Below, piece by piece: positions 1 to 8,000 of a DNA stretch of 64,000 bases (position 1 is the first letter of the stretch; the number at the start of each line of letters is the position of its first letter). The position numbers were made by a program, and so were the translations under genes. The DNA lies in NCBI RefSeq assembly GCF_900107045.1, contig NZ_FNON01000002.1, forward strand, positions 310,001 through 374,000. Reading direction: 5' to 3'. Under the pieces are notes generated by a model, which worked only from the letters and a program-made list of their open reading frames with translations, was not told the DNA's origin and searched no databases. This DNA is from Amycolatopsis xylanica. GTDB lineage: Bacteria > Actinomycetota > Actinomycetes > Mycobacteriales > Pseudonocardiaceae.

Positions 1-1374
1 GCGTTCGGCGGCAGCCCAAGCACGCGCTTCGGCGGCTTCGGCGGCCTGGCGCGCTGCCTTGGTACGAGCGGCCGCGTCCCTCGCCGCGTCGGCCTGAACC
101 CTGGCGGCTTCGGCGATCTTGGCCGCGGCGCGGGCGTGCTCCTCGGCGTGCTCGCGCCACTTCACCGCCTCGGCCGCGTGCCGCTCGGCCTCCTCCTGCG
201 CGTTGCGCGCCGCGTCGGTGAACGCGGTCGCGTCGATGGCGTGCGACGCCGTCTCGGCGGCGAGCTGCGCGGCGCGACCGGCCTCGGCCATGCCCTGCGC
301 CATGGTCGCCCACTGCACGCCGTAGGTCAGCCCGGTGTCGACGAGGATGTCGGCCTGCACCTTCGCCTGCGCGGAAGCCTGCTGCGCGTCGGCCGCGGCC
401 TGCTGCGCGTACCCGAGCTGCCGGGCGACCTCGGCCTTCACGCCATTGAACGCGTCGGCCGGGTGCTGCCCGCCCGCCTTGTTCGCCGCCAGGATCTGCG
501 CGGCCTTGCGCGCCTCGTTCCCCGCCAGCACCAAGGCGTTCGACGAACGCTGCAGCGCGCGAATCCCGTTGCCGTGCGCGATCATCAGCTGACGCCGTGC
601 CTCGGCGGCCCGCGCGGCCTTCTTGGCCAGCTCGGACAGTTGCTCCGCGGCTTTCTGCCGTTCTTCTTCGTCCTTGAGGAACTGCTCGCGCGCGTCAGCG
701 TCCTTCTTGGCCGCGACGAGATACCCGTTCGCGAGGAAGTCCGCGATCGCGCCGTCGCCGGCGGCGAGCGCGGCCTGCGCCGCCTTCTTCACCTCGGGGC
801 CCGCGACGCCGACGAGCATCTCGACCCGCGAGCGGTTCTGCGCGGCGAGATCGGCGATCCCCTGCGTCACCTGCGCGTCACGCTGCTCGGCGATCTGCTT
901 GCCGTACAACAGGAACTGCGCGCGGTCGGTGTCCGTTCCGGCGAGCACCCTGTCCACTTCGGACCGCAGGTACGGCCCGCCGGTGCCACGCAGCGGCTCG
1001 ATCTTGGCCCGGTCCTGGCGTGCCTGCTCGGCCTTGCGGGCGGCCGCCTTCTGCTTGGCGATGTCCAAGCCGGTGTCGAGGAAGTCCATGATGGCCTGAC
1101 GGCCACCTGCCAGCGCCGCGGCAGCCGCTTCCCTGACTTCGATGTCGTCGGCCAGCTCCGCGTTGTCCGCGACGATCTGGCGGAACCTCGGGTCGCCGAG
1201 ATCCGGCAAACCCGTTGAGCCGTCCCAGATCGGGGTCGGCTGCGGTCCGGGATCGTCGGCTGGCGCGGCGGCGAGCGCGGGCACCGCCGCTGCCGCCGCG
1301 GGCTGCACGATCCCGCCTAGTAGTGCGAAGGCCAGCGAGGCCATCACGATTCTTCGTAACGGTCTGAAGCTCAT
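1..1374 (-). CDS. Secreted ALF-repeat protein (3' end outside window)
   Basis: Leftward gene that runs off the window edge; 458 codons are visible. The start ATG at 1374 follows a GGGGG ribosome binding site. The N-terminus (MSFRPLRRIVMASLAFALLG) is a signal peptide ending in an Ala-rich segment. The body consists of Ala-rich helical repeats of the ALF type: 'AAAALAGGRQAIMDFLDTG' and 'AAQAALAAGDGAIADFLANG', each followed by a charged Ala/Lys/Glu helix. ALF repeats are found in secreted actinobacterial proteins, often upstream of variable C-terminal domains, and their role is not established. The C-terminal domain, which could show whether this is a polymorphic toxin or a wall protein, is off the edge. 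It is the last of four consecutive leftward genes for exported proteins. Confidence 0.75.
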   Translation of the reverse strand, partial: MSFRPLRRIVMASLAFALLGGIVQPAAAAAVPALAAAPADDPGPQPTPIWDGSTGLPDLGDPRFRQIVADNAELADDIEVREAAAAALAGGRQAIMDFLDTGLDIAKQKAAARKAEQARQDRAKIEPLRGTGGPYLRSEVDRVLAGTDTDRAQFLLYGKQIAEQRDAQVTQGIADLAAQNRSRVEMLVGVAGPEVKKAAQAALAAGDGAIADFLANGYLVAAKKDADAREQFLKDEEERQKAAEQLSELAKKAARAAEARRQLMIAHGNGIRALQRSSNALVLAGNEARKAAQILAANKAGGQHPADAFNGVKAEVARQLGYAQQAAADAQQASAQAKVQADILVDTGLTYGVQWATMAQGMAEAGRAAQLAAETASHAIDATAFTDAARNAQEEAERHAAEAVKWREHAEEHARAAAKIAEAARVQADAARDAAARTKAARQAAEAAEARAWAAAER

Positions 1375-1391
1375 TACGCCCCCAGGCGTGG

Positions 1392-1433
1392 AAAAGGGGA
1401 CCCGGTGCCCGGTTCGCCGAGCACCGGGTCCCC
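1392..1433 (-). terminator. Rho-independent terminator after the ALF/AbfB/LGFP gene
   Basis: A 13-bp perfect stem (GGGGACCCGGTGC at 1396-1408 pairing with 1421-1433) is followed, reading leftward, by TTTT (AAAA at 1392-1395). It lies between the stop of the 1451-3616 gene and the start of the next leftward gene. Confidence 0.8.
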
Positions 1434-1450
1434 TCGTTCAATGGGTGAGG

Positions 1451-3616
1451 TTAGACGCGGTAGTCCCACGTACGGCCACCGTTGGCCGGATCGTGGTCGA
1501 TATTGCCGAACTGGAAGGTGCTGCGGCGCAGGGTGCCGGCAGGCGACTCGTCCGTGGTCGGGAACCCGAGGTACGAGTTCTCCCAGCCGAGCTTCTGCCA
1601 GTGGTCACGGATGGCGCCGTAGACCATGTGCGCGCCGGTGGACTGGCTCCAGTAGATCGAGAGGCCGTTCTCGAAGTGCTGGAACGCACCCGGCTTGTTC
1701 GGCGTGCCCCACGAGTCGTCGATCGGCAGCCTGGCCTTGTAGCCGAGCGAAGCCTTGTACTTCTCGAGGATCGGGCCCCAGACGTACTTGGCGCCCGTCG
1801 CCTGGCTCCAGTAGGTGGTCGCGTTGGCGAACTCACGGAACCGGACCGGGCCGTCGACCACCTCGCCCGCCTTCGGGTTGCCCACGAAGCTGCGGAACGC
1901 GTCGTCGTTGTACCAGCGCAGCATGATCGGCGTGGTGATGTTCGGGTCGGGGTCGACCACGTTCCACGTGGCGTCGGCCTTGTAGACGTCGAGGTTGCCG
2001 TCCCACCAGTTCGCGCCGCTGTCGTTCGCGGCCCAGAGCGAGCCGTTGATGTGGCGCAGGAAACGGCCGGGCAGCGCCTTCGACTCCAGCGTCACGCCGG
2101 AACCGGTCAGGCCCGCCTTCGGGCACCAGGTGGCGTCGTTCTTGAACTGGTCGCTGCCATCGCTGGCGTGCAGCTTGACGCGCATGTCCTGCTGGCGCAG
2201 GTAGCTGCCGACGTGCCCGGACGACTCGAACGAGAAGCAGGCCGGGTCGGCGAGGCCGGAGACGACCTTCCAGGTGGCGGCGCCGAGCTTGCCCTCACCG
2301 GCGGTCGCGCTGGGCGTGCCGGGGGTGATCCAGGCGTCGCCGCCGTCGGAACGGACGAACCAGCCCTTGACGGTCGGGGTGGTGGTCATCAGCGCCTGCT
2401 CGAGGGTGTTGTACTGGCCCTCGCCGAGGAACTTGGTGACGTCGGCCGGGGTGCCGGCCAGCGCGGCGTTGGCGGCGGCGACCAGACGCGGGCGCAGCCT
2501 GCTCTGCTCTGCCTTCGCCTTGATCTCGCGCACCTTCTGGCGATCGGCTTCCTCGCGGGCTGCCTTCTCACGGGCGGCGTCGCGCTTGTCGGCGTCGTAG
2601 ATGCCGGTGTCGATGAACGCCTTCCACACGGCAGGGTCGGTGCTGCGCAGCGCTGCGTTGGCGGCGTTGAGGATCTCGACGTGCCGCGGCTGGGCCAGTT
2701 CCTGAGTGGTCAGAAGCTGGCGGATGAAGTTGTCGTCCGACAGGTCGGTCCACGCGTCCGGCGCGGTCACCGCGAGCACCGCGGCGGCGTTCTTCTTCGC
2801 CAGCTTCGCGGCGAGGATGCGGGCCTTCTCGGCGTCCTCCTGCTTCGCCTTCTCGATGGCGTCGCGCTGGTCTTCGAGGTGGAGGCTGTAGATGGTGGTG
2901 GTGATGAACGTCTTCCACGCGGTGGCGTCGCCGCCCCACGCGTCACCGGCGCCCGCCTTGACCTTGGGGCCGGTCGAGCGGCGCCACACCTGGTAGACGA
3001 AGTTCTGGTCGGTGCCGTCGATCATCGCGGCGTCGGCCGTAATCCCGACCCACGCGGCGGCCTTCTGGCGCGCCTCCCTCGCCAGCCGCGCCTCTTCCTG
3101 GCGGTCGGCGTAGGCGATGCGGTCACGGCCCGCGAAGTCGAAGACGCCCGTGCGGATGAACGCGGTCGCGTCCGGCGCGTCCGAGTGGTCGACCACGATG
3201 CGGTAGACGCGGTACGCCTCGGCCTTGGTGAGCGGGAACTTGTCGGCGTTGATCTTGTCGTAGACCTTGAACACGAAGTTCTTGTCGGTCAGCATCAGCC
3301 ACTCATCGGTGGCCTCACCGACCTCGATCTCCCGTACGGCCTTGACCTTCTCGACGTCCGAGGACTCGGCGAGCGCGGTGGCCTTGGCGTCCGGCGCCTC
3401 CTGCGGCACCGCGGGAGCCAGCGACTTCGGCTTGGCGCCCAGCGACCCGGCAGCCGGCGGCGCGGGCGTCGGCGCTTGTGCTTGCGCTTCTGGAGCGGGT
3501 GCCGCTGGTGCCGCGTACGCGGTCACCGGCCCGAGCACCCCGGCCAGCGCGACGGCCGCGGTGGTCACCGCGATACCGCGGGCGAACCCCTTGCGGTGGA
3601 TCAGTGTTCTTCGCAT
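1451..3616 (-). CDS. Secreted ALF / AbfB / LGFP multidomain protein
   Basis: A 721-residue exported protein. A signal peptide (residues about 1-36, ending AYAAP) is followed by a Pro/Ala linker. Residues about 80-410 are helical repeats containing related units (NFVFKVY, NFVYQVW, NFIRQLL; DTGIYDADKRDAA) and one clear ALF unit near 383-410. Residues about 445-555 form an AbfB-type beta-trefoil ('YLRQQDMRVKL', 'LPGRFLRHINGSLW', 'KADATW'), a carbohydrate-binding fold of arabinofuranosidases. Residues about 595-720 are LGFP repeats ('SYLGFPTTDE', 'YWSQSTGAHMVYGAI'), which in Corynebacteriales proteins associate with the cell wall. No catalytic domain is visible. I infer a surface protein that binds arabinan or another wall glycan. 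The gene has its own terminator at 1392-1433. Confidence 0.85.
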   Translation of the reverse strand: MRRTLIHRKGFARGIAVTTAAVALAGVLGPVTAYAAPAAPAPEAQAQAPTPAPPAAGSLGAKPKSLAPAVPQEAPDAKATALAESSDVEKVKAVREIEVGEATDEWLMLTDKNFVFKVYDKINADKFPLTKAEAYRVYRIVVDHSDAPDATAFIRTGVFDFAGRDRIAYADRQEEARLAREARQKAAAWVGITADAAMIDGTDQNFVYQVWRRSTGPKVKAGAGDAWGGDATAWKTFITTTIYSLHLEDQRDAIEKAKQEDAEKARILAAKLAKKNAAAVLAVTAPDAWTDLSDDNFIRQLLTTQELAQPRHVEILNAANAALRSTDPAVWKAFIDTGIYDADKRDAAREKAAREEADRQKVREIKAKAEQSRLRPRLVAAANAALAGTPADVTKFLGEGQYNTLEQALMTTTPTVKGWFVRSDGGDAWITPGTPSATAGEGKLGAATWKVVSGLADPACFSFESSGHVGSYLRQQDMRVKLHASDGSDQFKNDATWCPKAGLTGSGVTLESKALPGRFLRHINGSLWAANDSGANWWDGNLDVYKADATWNVVDPDPNITTPIMLRWYNDDAFRSFVGNPKAGEVVDGPVRFREFANATTYWSQATGAKYVWGPILEKYKASLGYKARLPIDDSWGTPNKPGAFQHFENGLSIYWSQSTGAHMVYGAIRDHWQKLGWENSYLGFPTTDESPAGTLRRSTFQFGNIDHDPANGGRTWDYRV

Positions 3617-3706
3617 ATCCCCAGTTACCTCTTCTTAGGTGGAGAGCAGGGGAACCCAAGAACCCCCTGCCCAGCAACAAAAACCCAGAGCCCTGGCCCG
3701 CTTGGC

Positions 3707-3846
3707 CCCAAAGCCACTTCCGGGGCATCCCAGACCCCGAAAGTGGCTTTCGGCAGGTCCCATGCCCCGAAAGCCACTTTCGTCAGATGCGACCTGCCGA
3801 AAGCGACTTTCGGGCCATCACATCTGACCAACGCCCCTTTCGGGGT
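3707..3846. repeat. Palindromic half-arm repeat cluster (site 1 of 7)
   Basis: Several diverged copies of the CCCGAAAGC/TGGCTTTCGGG arm lie between two leftward genes: around 3714, 3735-3752, 3765-3790, 3797-3812 and 3826-3846. This is the most degenerate of the seven sites, and the arms pair imperfectly. It lies after the stop of the 3859-4926 gene, so it may end that transcript. Confidence 0.8.
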
Positions 3847-3858
3847 TCGCTGCGAGCG

Positions 3859-4926
3859 TTAGCTCTGCTTGACGCGCTGCTCGCCGTCGCGCGCCTGCTG
3901 GAGCAGGGCGTTCCAGTAGGCGGCCTGCTGCGCGGCCGTCGACTGCTCCGCCTGCCAGGCCGTCTCCGAGGCGGTGGCCGGGTCGATGATCGCCGTCCAG
4001 TTCGGCCCCTGCGCCGCCTGGGCCGCGAGGAGCACGGCGTGCCAGTTCTCGGCCTGCTTGCGCGCGAAGTCCTCGGCCTCGCCCCAGCCGGAACGCGCGG
4101 GCGCCGTCTGCTCGCCCACTTGCTGCCACGCACGCGCGGCCTGCGCCTTGGCCTGCTCCTTCGCCTCGGCGGACGCGTCGCGCGCGGCCTTCTCGGCGGC
4201 CTCGGCGTCGGCGATCAGCCGGGTGATGGTGTCACGCCAGCGCATGTTGTTGTCCGCGCCGCGCAGCCGGAAGACGTCCAGGTCGAGCCGGGCGCCGTTG
4301 GCCCAGCCGTACGCGAAGAACTCGACCAGGTCGTCGTCGGTCGCGCCCTGCCGGGTGGCGACCTGCGCGGAGAGCCGGACCTGCTCACCAGGGTCGTTGG
4401 CGGCCAGCAGGCCGACGAACTGGCGGTCACGGTCGACCAGCGCCTGCTTCTGCGCGCCGACGGTGTCGCGATAGGCGCGGTCCCGCGACTTGGCCGCCTC
4501 ATATCCGCTGCGCACGAATGTCTCACGCGCCGAATCCGACGCGGTGAGCAGGCGTTGAGCCTCGTTATGCACCTCTGGCGAATATTCGGCCGTGGTGGTT
4601 TCGTAAACCCTTCGGACGAAATCGAGATTACGGGCATTGCGTTGTTGTGCCCGGCTCACCGCGAAGTCGTATCCGGTGGCCAGGAATTCGACGATGGCCG
4701 CGTCCGGGTCCGAGCTCACCAAGGCGTTCCAGGCCGAGGTCCTTACCGAACTATAGGGGTGGGCCTTGGCCAGATAGCGCACCCAGTACCAGTCATCGGA
4801 ATGTTGTTCAGCCGCCGTACCAGCGGTAACGGCGGTCTCGGTCGAATATGCGAGCGCCGGCGTGACAGCCACACCGGACACGATCGCGGTTACGCACGCA
4901 GCGCACAGCAAGGCGCGTCTTAACAC
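3859..4926 (-). CDS. Exported Ala-rich helical-repeat protein (ALF-related)
   Basis: The chosen start is GTG at 4926, preceded by GGGGG six bases upstream; it gives a clean signal peptide (VLRRALLCAACVTAIVSGVA, cleavage near PALAYS). An ATG at 5046 in the same frame would add 40 residues with no export logic. The 355-residue product has short units such as 'SSDPDAAIVEFLATGYDFA' and 'AANDPGEQVRLSAQ', which resemble ALF repeats. A coiled-coil stretch follows (residues about 210-260, EKAARDASAEAKEQAKAQAA), then Trp-containing Ala-rich repeats to the end. No enzyme domain is recognised. Its neighbours are two further exported repeat proteins and a C39-like peptidase, all on the same strand, suggesting a related cell-surface role. 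Confidence 0.7.
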   Translation of the reverse strand: MLRRALLCAACVTAIVSGVAVTPALAYSTETAVTAGTAAEQHSDDWYWVRYLAKAHPYSSVRTSAWNALVSSDPDAAIVEFLATGYDFAVSRAQQRNARNLDFVRRVYETTTAEYSPEVHNEAQRLLTASDSARETFVRSGYEAAKSRDRAYRDTVGAQKQALVDRDRQFVGLLAANDPGEQVRLSAQVATRQGATDDDLVEFFAYGWANGARLDLDVFRLRGADNNMRWRDTITRLIADAEAAEKAARDASAEAKEQAKAQAARAWQQVGEQTAPARSGWGEAEDFARKQAENWHAVLLAAQAAQGPNWTAIIDPATASETAWQAEQSTAAQQAAYWNALLQQARDGEQRVKQS

Positions 4927-5067
4927 AGGAAGCCCCCAGTAGCCACCAGCGCCGGAACCTGCCCCAATGAGATTCCGGTCAAGTGCAAGGTAGCCAGTTA
5001 ACACACTGGTTGGCAACCATGTGAAATGTATCTGACAAAAGATCACGCTTGGTCACTGCGCCAACCG

Positions 5068-5095
5068 GGTGGCGGCGGGCGAACCCGCCGCCACC
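5068..5095 (-). terminator. GC hairpin downstream of the C39-like peptidase gene
   Basis: A 12-bp perfect stem (GGTGGCGGCGGG at 5068-5079 with 5084-5095) has a 4-base loop and starts 5 bases after the stop at 5100. There is no T-run, so it is a weak or Rho-assisted terminator at best. Confidence 0.45.
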
Positions 5096-5099
5096 GGGC

Positions 5100-5774
5100 T
5101 TACGCCGAATAGCCCTTCGGCGGAATAAGCGTCGCCAATTGATTGAACGTCAGCCAGTAAATCTTGTTCCCGCCGAAATTGGCGGGGTCGGCGATTTTGA
5201 CGGTCATGTCGGAGCTGTCATAGCCGATGACCGTGAAGTAATGGTAGATCGTGTAGTTCGGGTAGCCCGGCGGGTGGTTGTTCGCGGGCGCGACGATGTT
5301 CGCGACGAGTGCCCAGCCGTTGTTGATGTCGAGCGTGATATCACGCCAGAGCAGGTCCCGCTGCGCCTGCGTCGGCGGGTCGTTCGGCATCTCTTTCGTT
5401 TCGTAGTAAGAGGTTCCGAGGTCGCGGTTCAGCACACCGGTGACCTGGCCGATCCAGTCGGTACCATTGGTTGTGGTGCCGAGTTGCGAGGCGAGCGTGC
5501 CCTGCGAAGGCGGATTCGAGGTTTTCGCGGACAGCGCGATCCTGGTCGCGGCCGGCCCGCACCAGTAACCGGTCTCCTGTACTTGATATTGAATGTTGAG
5601 CACGGCCGACGCGTGGATCCCGTCCACCTTCGCGGGCGGCGCCATGGCCTTCACGAAATCGGGAGCTTCGACGACGATCTTCGTATCCCGGTTGCCGGCG
5701 CTGGACAGGCCCGGCAGCCCTAGCAGGCCGGAGAGGGCGATGACGAGCACCGCCGCGATTCTGACGCGACCCAT
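5100..5774 (-). CDS. Secreted C39-like cysteine peptidase
   Basis: A 224-residue protein with a signal peptide (residues 1-26). The papain-like triad of the Peptidase_C39_2 family is visible: Gln66 and Cys72 in 'QETGYWCGPA', His178 in 'YHYFTVIGYD' and Asp196 in 'KIADPA'. C39-like domains cleave double-glycine leaders in ABC exporters; stand-alone secreted actinobacterial forms are of unknown substrate. The ATG at 5774 follows GGAAGGA. The only neighbours are exported repeat proteins, so it may process one of them, but nothing in their sequences shows a leader-type cleavage site. I am confident of the fold and not of the substrate. Confidence 0.85.
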   Translation of the reverse strand: MGRVRIAAVLVIALSGLLGLPGLSSAGNRDTKIVVEAPDFVKAMAPPAKVDGIHASAVLNIQYQVQETGYWCGPAATRIALSAKTSNPPSQGTLASQLGTTTNGTDWIGQVTGVLNRDLGTSYYETKEMPNDPPTQAQRDLLWRDITLDINNGWALVANIVAPANNHPPGYPNYTIYHYFTVIGYDSSDMTVKIADPANFGGNKIYWLTFNQLATLIPPKGYSA

Positions 5775-5893
5775 TGGTTGTCCTTCCCCAGAAGTGACAG
5801 TTGTTGGTTACCGTCGAACAAGGGAATGATCAGGGCAAGATCTCACCCTACGGTTCCGAATCACCTGACCGGCCCACGACGAAGGTATGGCCC

Positions 5894-5917
5894 GGAACGC
5901 TCGCGACCCGAGCGGTT
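5894..5917 (+). promoter_or_regulatory. Candidate ECF-type promoter, possibly autoregulatory
   Basis: GGAAC at 5894-5898, a 16-base spacer, then GTT at 5915-5917. This is the classical ECF sigma promoter arrangement and lies about 12 bases before the ATG of the sigma gene at 5929. Autoregulation is inferred. Confidence 0.5.
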
Positions 5918-5928
5918 AACAGACAGGC

Positions 5929-6492
5929 ATGACCATGACGGGCGTCGGCATACTCACCGAGGACGTGCTGACGGCACTCTACGAGGCGCACGCCAGACCG
6001 CTGCACCGGTACCTGGCCCGCAGGCTCGACCCCGCCACGGCCGACGACCTGGTCGCCGAGACGTTTCTGCAGGCCTGGCGCCAGCGCGCGAGGTACAACG
6101 CCACGCGCGGCACCGCACGCGCGTGGCTCTACGGGATCGCGACCAACCTCCTGCGCAACCACACGCGCGGCGAAGTCCGCGGCCTGCGCGCGCTGGCCCG
6201 CGAGCACGCCCGAAGCGTGCAAGGCGATCCGCCGGACGCACTGGCCGCCGCCAGAGTCGACGCGGCCAACGCCGCCAACCGGCTCGCGGGCGCACTCGCG
6301 GGTTTGCGCACCGAGGAGCGCGACGTGCTGATGCTCATCGCACTCGCCGACTTCACGCCCGCTGAGGCCGCCGAAGCGCTCGGCATCAACGTCACGACGG
6401 CACGGACTCGCCTGCACCGGGCCCGCCACACCCTTCGCGAGGCGTTGTCGGACTCGCTTTCGCTGTTTTCCGAGGAGCCCCCTGATGCCTGA
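5929..6492 (+). CDS. ECF RNA polymerase sigma factor (first of two)
   Basis: A 187-residue sigma-70 family factor. Region 2 covers residues about 15-85 ('LYEAHARPLHRYLARRL', 'DDLVAETFLQAWRQ', 'ARAWLYGIATNLLRNH'). Region 4 covers residues about 125-175, with the helix-turn-helix 'FTPAEAAEALGINVTTARTR'. It directs RNA polymerase to a dedicated promoter set. Its 3' end overlaps the next gene by 8 bases, so the two are co-translated. A GGAAC-N16-GTT promoter lies just upstream. The same gene pair is repeated immediately downstream (7377-9006), pointing to an old tandem duplication. The inducing signal is unknown. Confidence 0.9.
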   Translation: MTMTGVGILTEDVLTALYEAHARPLHRYLARRLDPATADDLVAETFLQAWRQRARYNATRGTARAWLYGIATNLLRNHTRGEVRGLRALAREHARSVQGDPPDALAAARVDAANAANRLAGALAGLRTEERDVLMLIALADFTPAEAAEALGINVTTARTRLHRARHTLREALSDSLSLFSEEPPDA

Positions 6493-7345
6493 TCCCGTCG
6501 AGATCGCGGTCGACGCCTTATTACCCGAGCCGCCGGAGATGTCGGAGCGCGCTTACGCGGACGGGCTCGCCCGGCTCCGCGCCGCCACGTCCGGCCGGCT
6601 CGTCACGACATCTCCGGCAGCCGTCCGGCCGATCCCCCGGCGCCGGTTGCTGCCACTGGCGGCGGCCGCCGCCGCGGTGGCCGCGGTCGGGACAGCGGTC
6701 GTCCTTTCGAGGGGGAATGACGGCCGCGTCCCGATCGCCCACTTCACCGACCTGAAGCTGCGGCCAGGGCAGTACCTGCATGTCCACGTCGAAGCCTTTA
6801 CCGCGACCACCCACCAGATCACCGAACTGTGGGTACCCGCCGACCGGCACGACGAATGGCAGCGAATCGTGCGAACGGAGCCCGCCGACCACGGGGACGG
6901 CACCGCGGTCGGCGCCGACGGCTTCTTCGGCCAGTTCGATCCGCTGCTGCTCGACGGGATATCCAGGCAACGGGCCCTCGACTCGCTGCCCCGCGATCCC
7001 CGGGAGATCCTGGTCTACCTGCAGGGATTCAAGCACGGATCGGCGAGCCCCGTCGGAAAGATCGCCACTCTGTTGACGGCACCCGCACCCGCCGACGCCC
7101 GGCACGCGCTCTGCGAGCTGATGGCGATGATCCCAGGGACCATCATCGACGAGAACGGCTGGAGCGCGGGGCACCGAGCAGTCGCCTTCACGAACGTCAT
7201 GACCCCGAACAACCAGATCACGGTGTATCTGTCGCCCGAGAACGGGCAAGTGGTCGGCTTGGCGGGCGATGTCGGCCCCGGCGGGCGCTACAGCTCTCAG
7301 ACCTACACCTACGCGGTGGTCGACGGCATGGGAATCCGTCCGTGA
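6485..7345 (+). CDS. CU044_5270-type membrane protein paired with sigma factor
   Basis: A 286-residue protein. The N-terminal 55 residues are cytoplasmic, one membrane helix (residues about 56-76, 'LLPLAAAAAAVAAVGTAVVL') follows, and the remaining ~200 residues lie outside. This layout fits the CU044_5270 family that accompanies actinobacterial sigma factors. By position it could act as an anti-sigma factor or a signal-sensing partner, but I see no zinc-binding HxxxCxxC motif as in ZAS anti-sigma proteins, so the mechanism is open. It overlaps the sigma gene by 8 bases. The external domain has short motifs (WVPADRHDEWQRI, LCELMAMIPGT) shared only loosely with the second copy. Confidence 0.75.
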   Translation: MPDPVEIAVDALLPEPPEMSERAYADGLARLRAATSGRLVTTSPAAVRPIPRRRLLPLAAAAAAVAAVGTAVVLSRGNDGRVPIAHFTDLKLRPGQYLHVHVEAFTATTHQITELWVPADRHDEWQRIVRTEPADHGDGTAVGADGFFGQFDPLLLDGISRQRALDSLPRDPREILVYLQGFKHGSASPVGKIATLLTAPAPADARHALCELMAMIPGTIIDENGWSAGHRAVAFTNVMTPNNQITVYLSPENGQVVGLAGDVGPGGRYSSQTYTYAVVDGMGIRP

Positions 7346-7376
7346 ACGCTTGAGGCCGCATCGGCCAATACGCTGC

Positions 7377-8000
7377 ATGCAGGTGATCACCGCAGCGCAC
7401 GACCCGGCCGAGCCGGTGCCCGGCCCCGACCGCCCCGACCTGGGCGGACCGGACCCGGCACCGGCTTTCAGCCTGCTCTTCGACAGTCACGCCGGGAAAC
7501 TGCACCGCTACCTCACGCGCCGAGTCGGGCCCGAGACCGCGCATGATCTCGTCGCCGAGACGTTCCTCGTCGCGCTGCGGCGGCGGGACTCTTATCAGCC
7601 GGAGCTCGGTACCGCGCGCTCGTGGCTGTACGGGATCGCGACGAATCTGCTGCGGCAGCATCTGCGGACCGAGGTGCGCGGGCTCACCGCGACCGCGCGG
7701 CTCGCGAATGCCAGCGAGACCGTGATCGCCGGGCATGACGGCCGGGTCAGTGAGCAGGTCGACGCTCAGGTCAAAGCCTCGCAGCTGGCCGGTGCGCTCG
7801 CGGACCTGAACCCGGCCGACCGGGATGTGCTGCTGCTCGTCTCGTGGGCGGGGCTCGAACCGTCCGAAGTGGCCGAAGCGCTCGGTTTACCGCCTGGCAC
7901 GGTGAGATCACGACTACATCGGATCAGGCGGAGACTGCGGGTTCAGGCTCCACGGGTACACAAAGGACAGTCCACTGAGGAAGGATCGAGTCATGTCTGA
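7377..8000 (+). CDS. ECF RNA polymerase sigma factor (second of two)
   Basis: A 207-residue sigma factor starting at ATG 7377; the frame is open further upstream but contains no sigma-like sequence there. Region 2 ('LLFDSHAGKLHRYLTRRVG', 'AHDLVAETFLVALRRRD', 'TARSWLYGIATNLLRQHL') and region 4 ('LEPSEVAEALGLPPGTVRSR') closely resemble those of the sigma factor at 5929. It starts 31 bases after the previous gene and overlaps the following membrane-protein gene by 8 bases, the same overlap as in the first pair. The four genes probably form one transcription unit, with a possible internal promoter (TACGCT at 7369-7374). Confidence 0.9.
   Translation: MQVITAAHDPAEPVPGPDRPDLGGPDPAPAFSLLFDSHAGKLHRYLTRRVGPETAHDLVAETFLVALRRRDSYQPELGTARSWLYGIATNLLRQHLRTEVRGLTATARLANASETVIAGHDGRVSEQVDAQVKASQLAGALADLNPADRDVLLLVSWAGLEPSEVAEALGLPPGTVRSRLHRIRRRLRVQAPRVHKGQSTEEGSSHV

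Noticed and set aside
1142..3862. A 906-codon open frame on the + strand, opposite the ALF/AbfB/LGFP gene
   Set aside because: Its translation is a low-complexity Arg/Gly/Val/Leu mixture typical of antisense frames in high-GC DNA, with no domain, while the opposite strand encodes clear AbfB and LGFP domains and a signal peptide.
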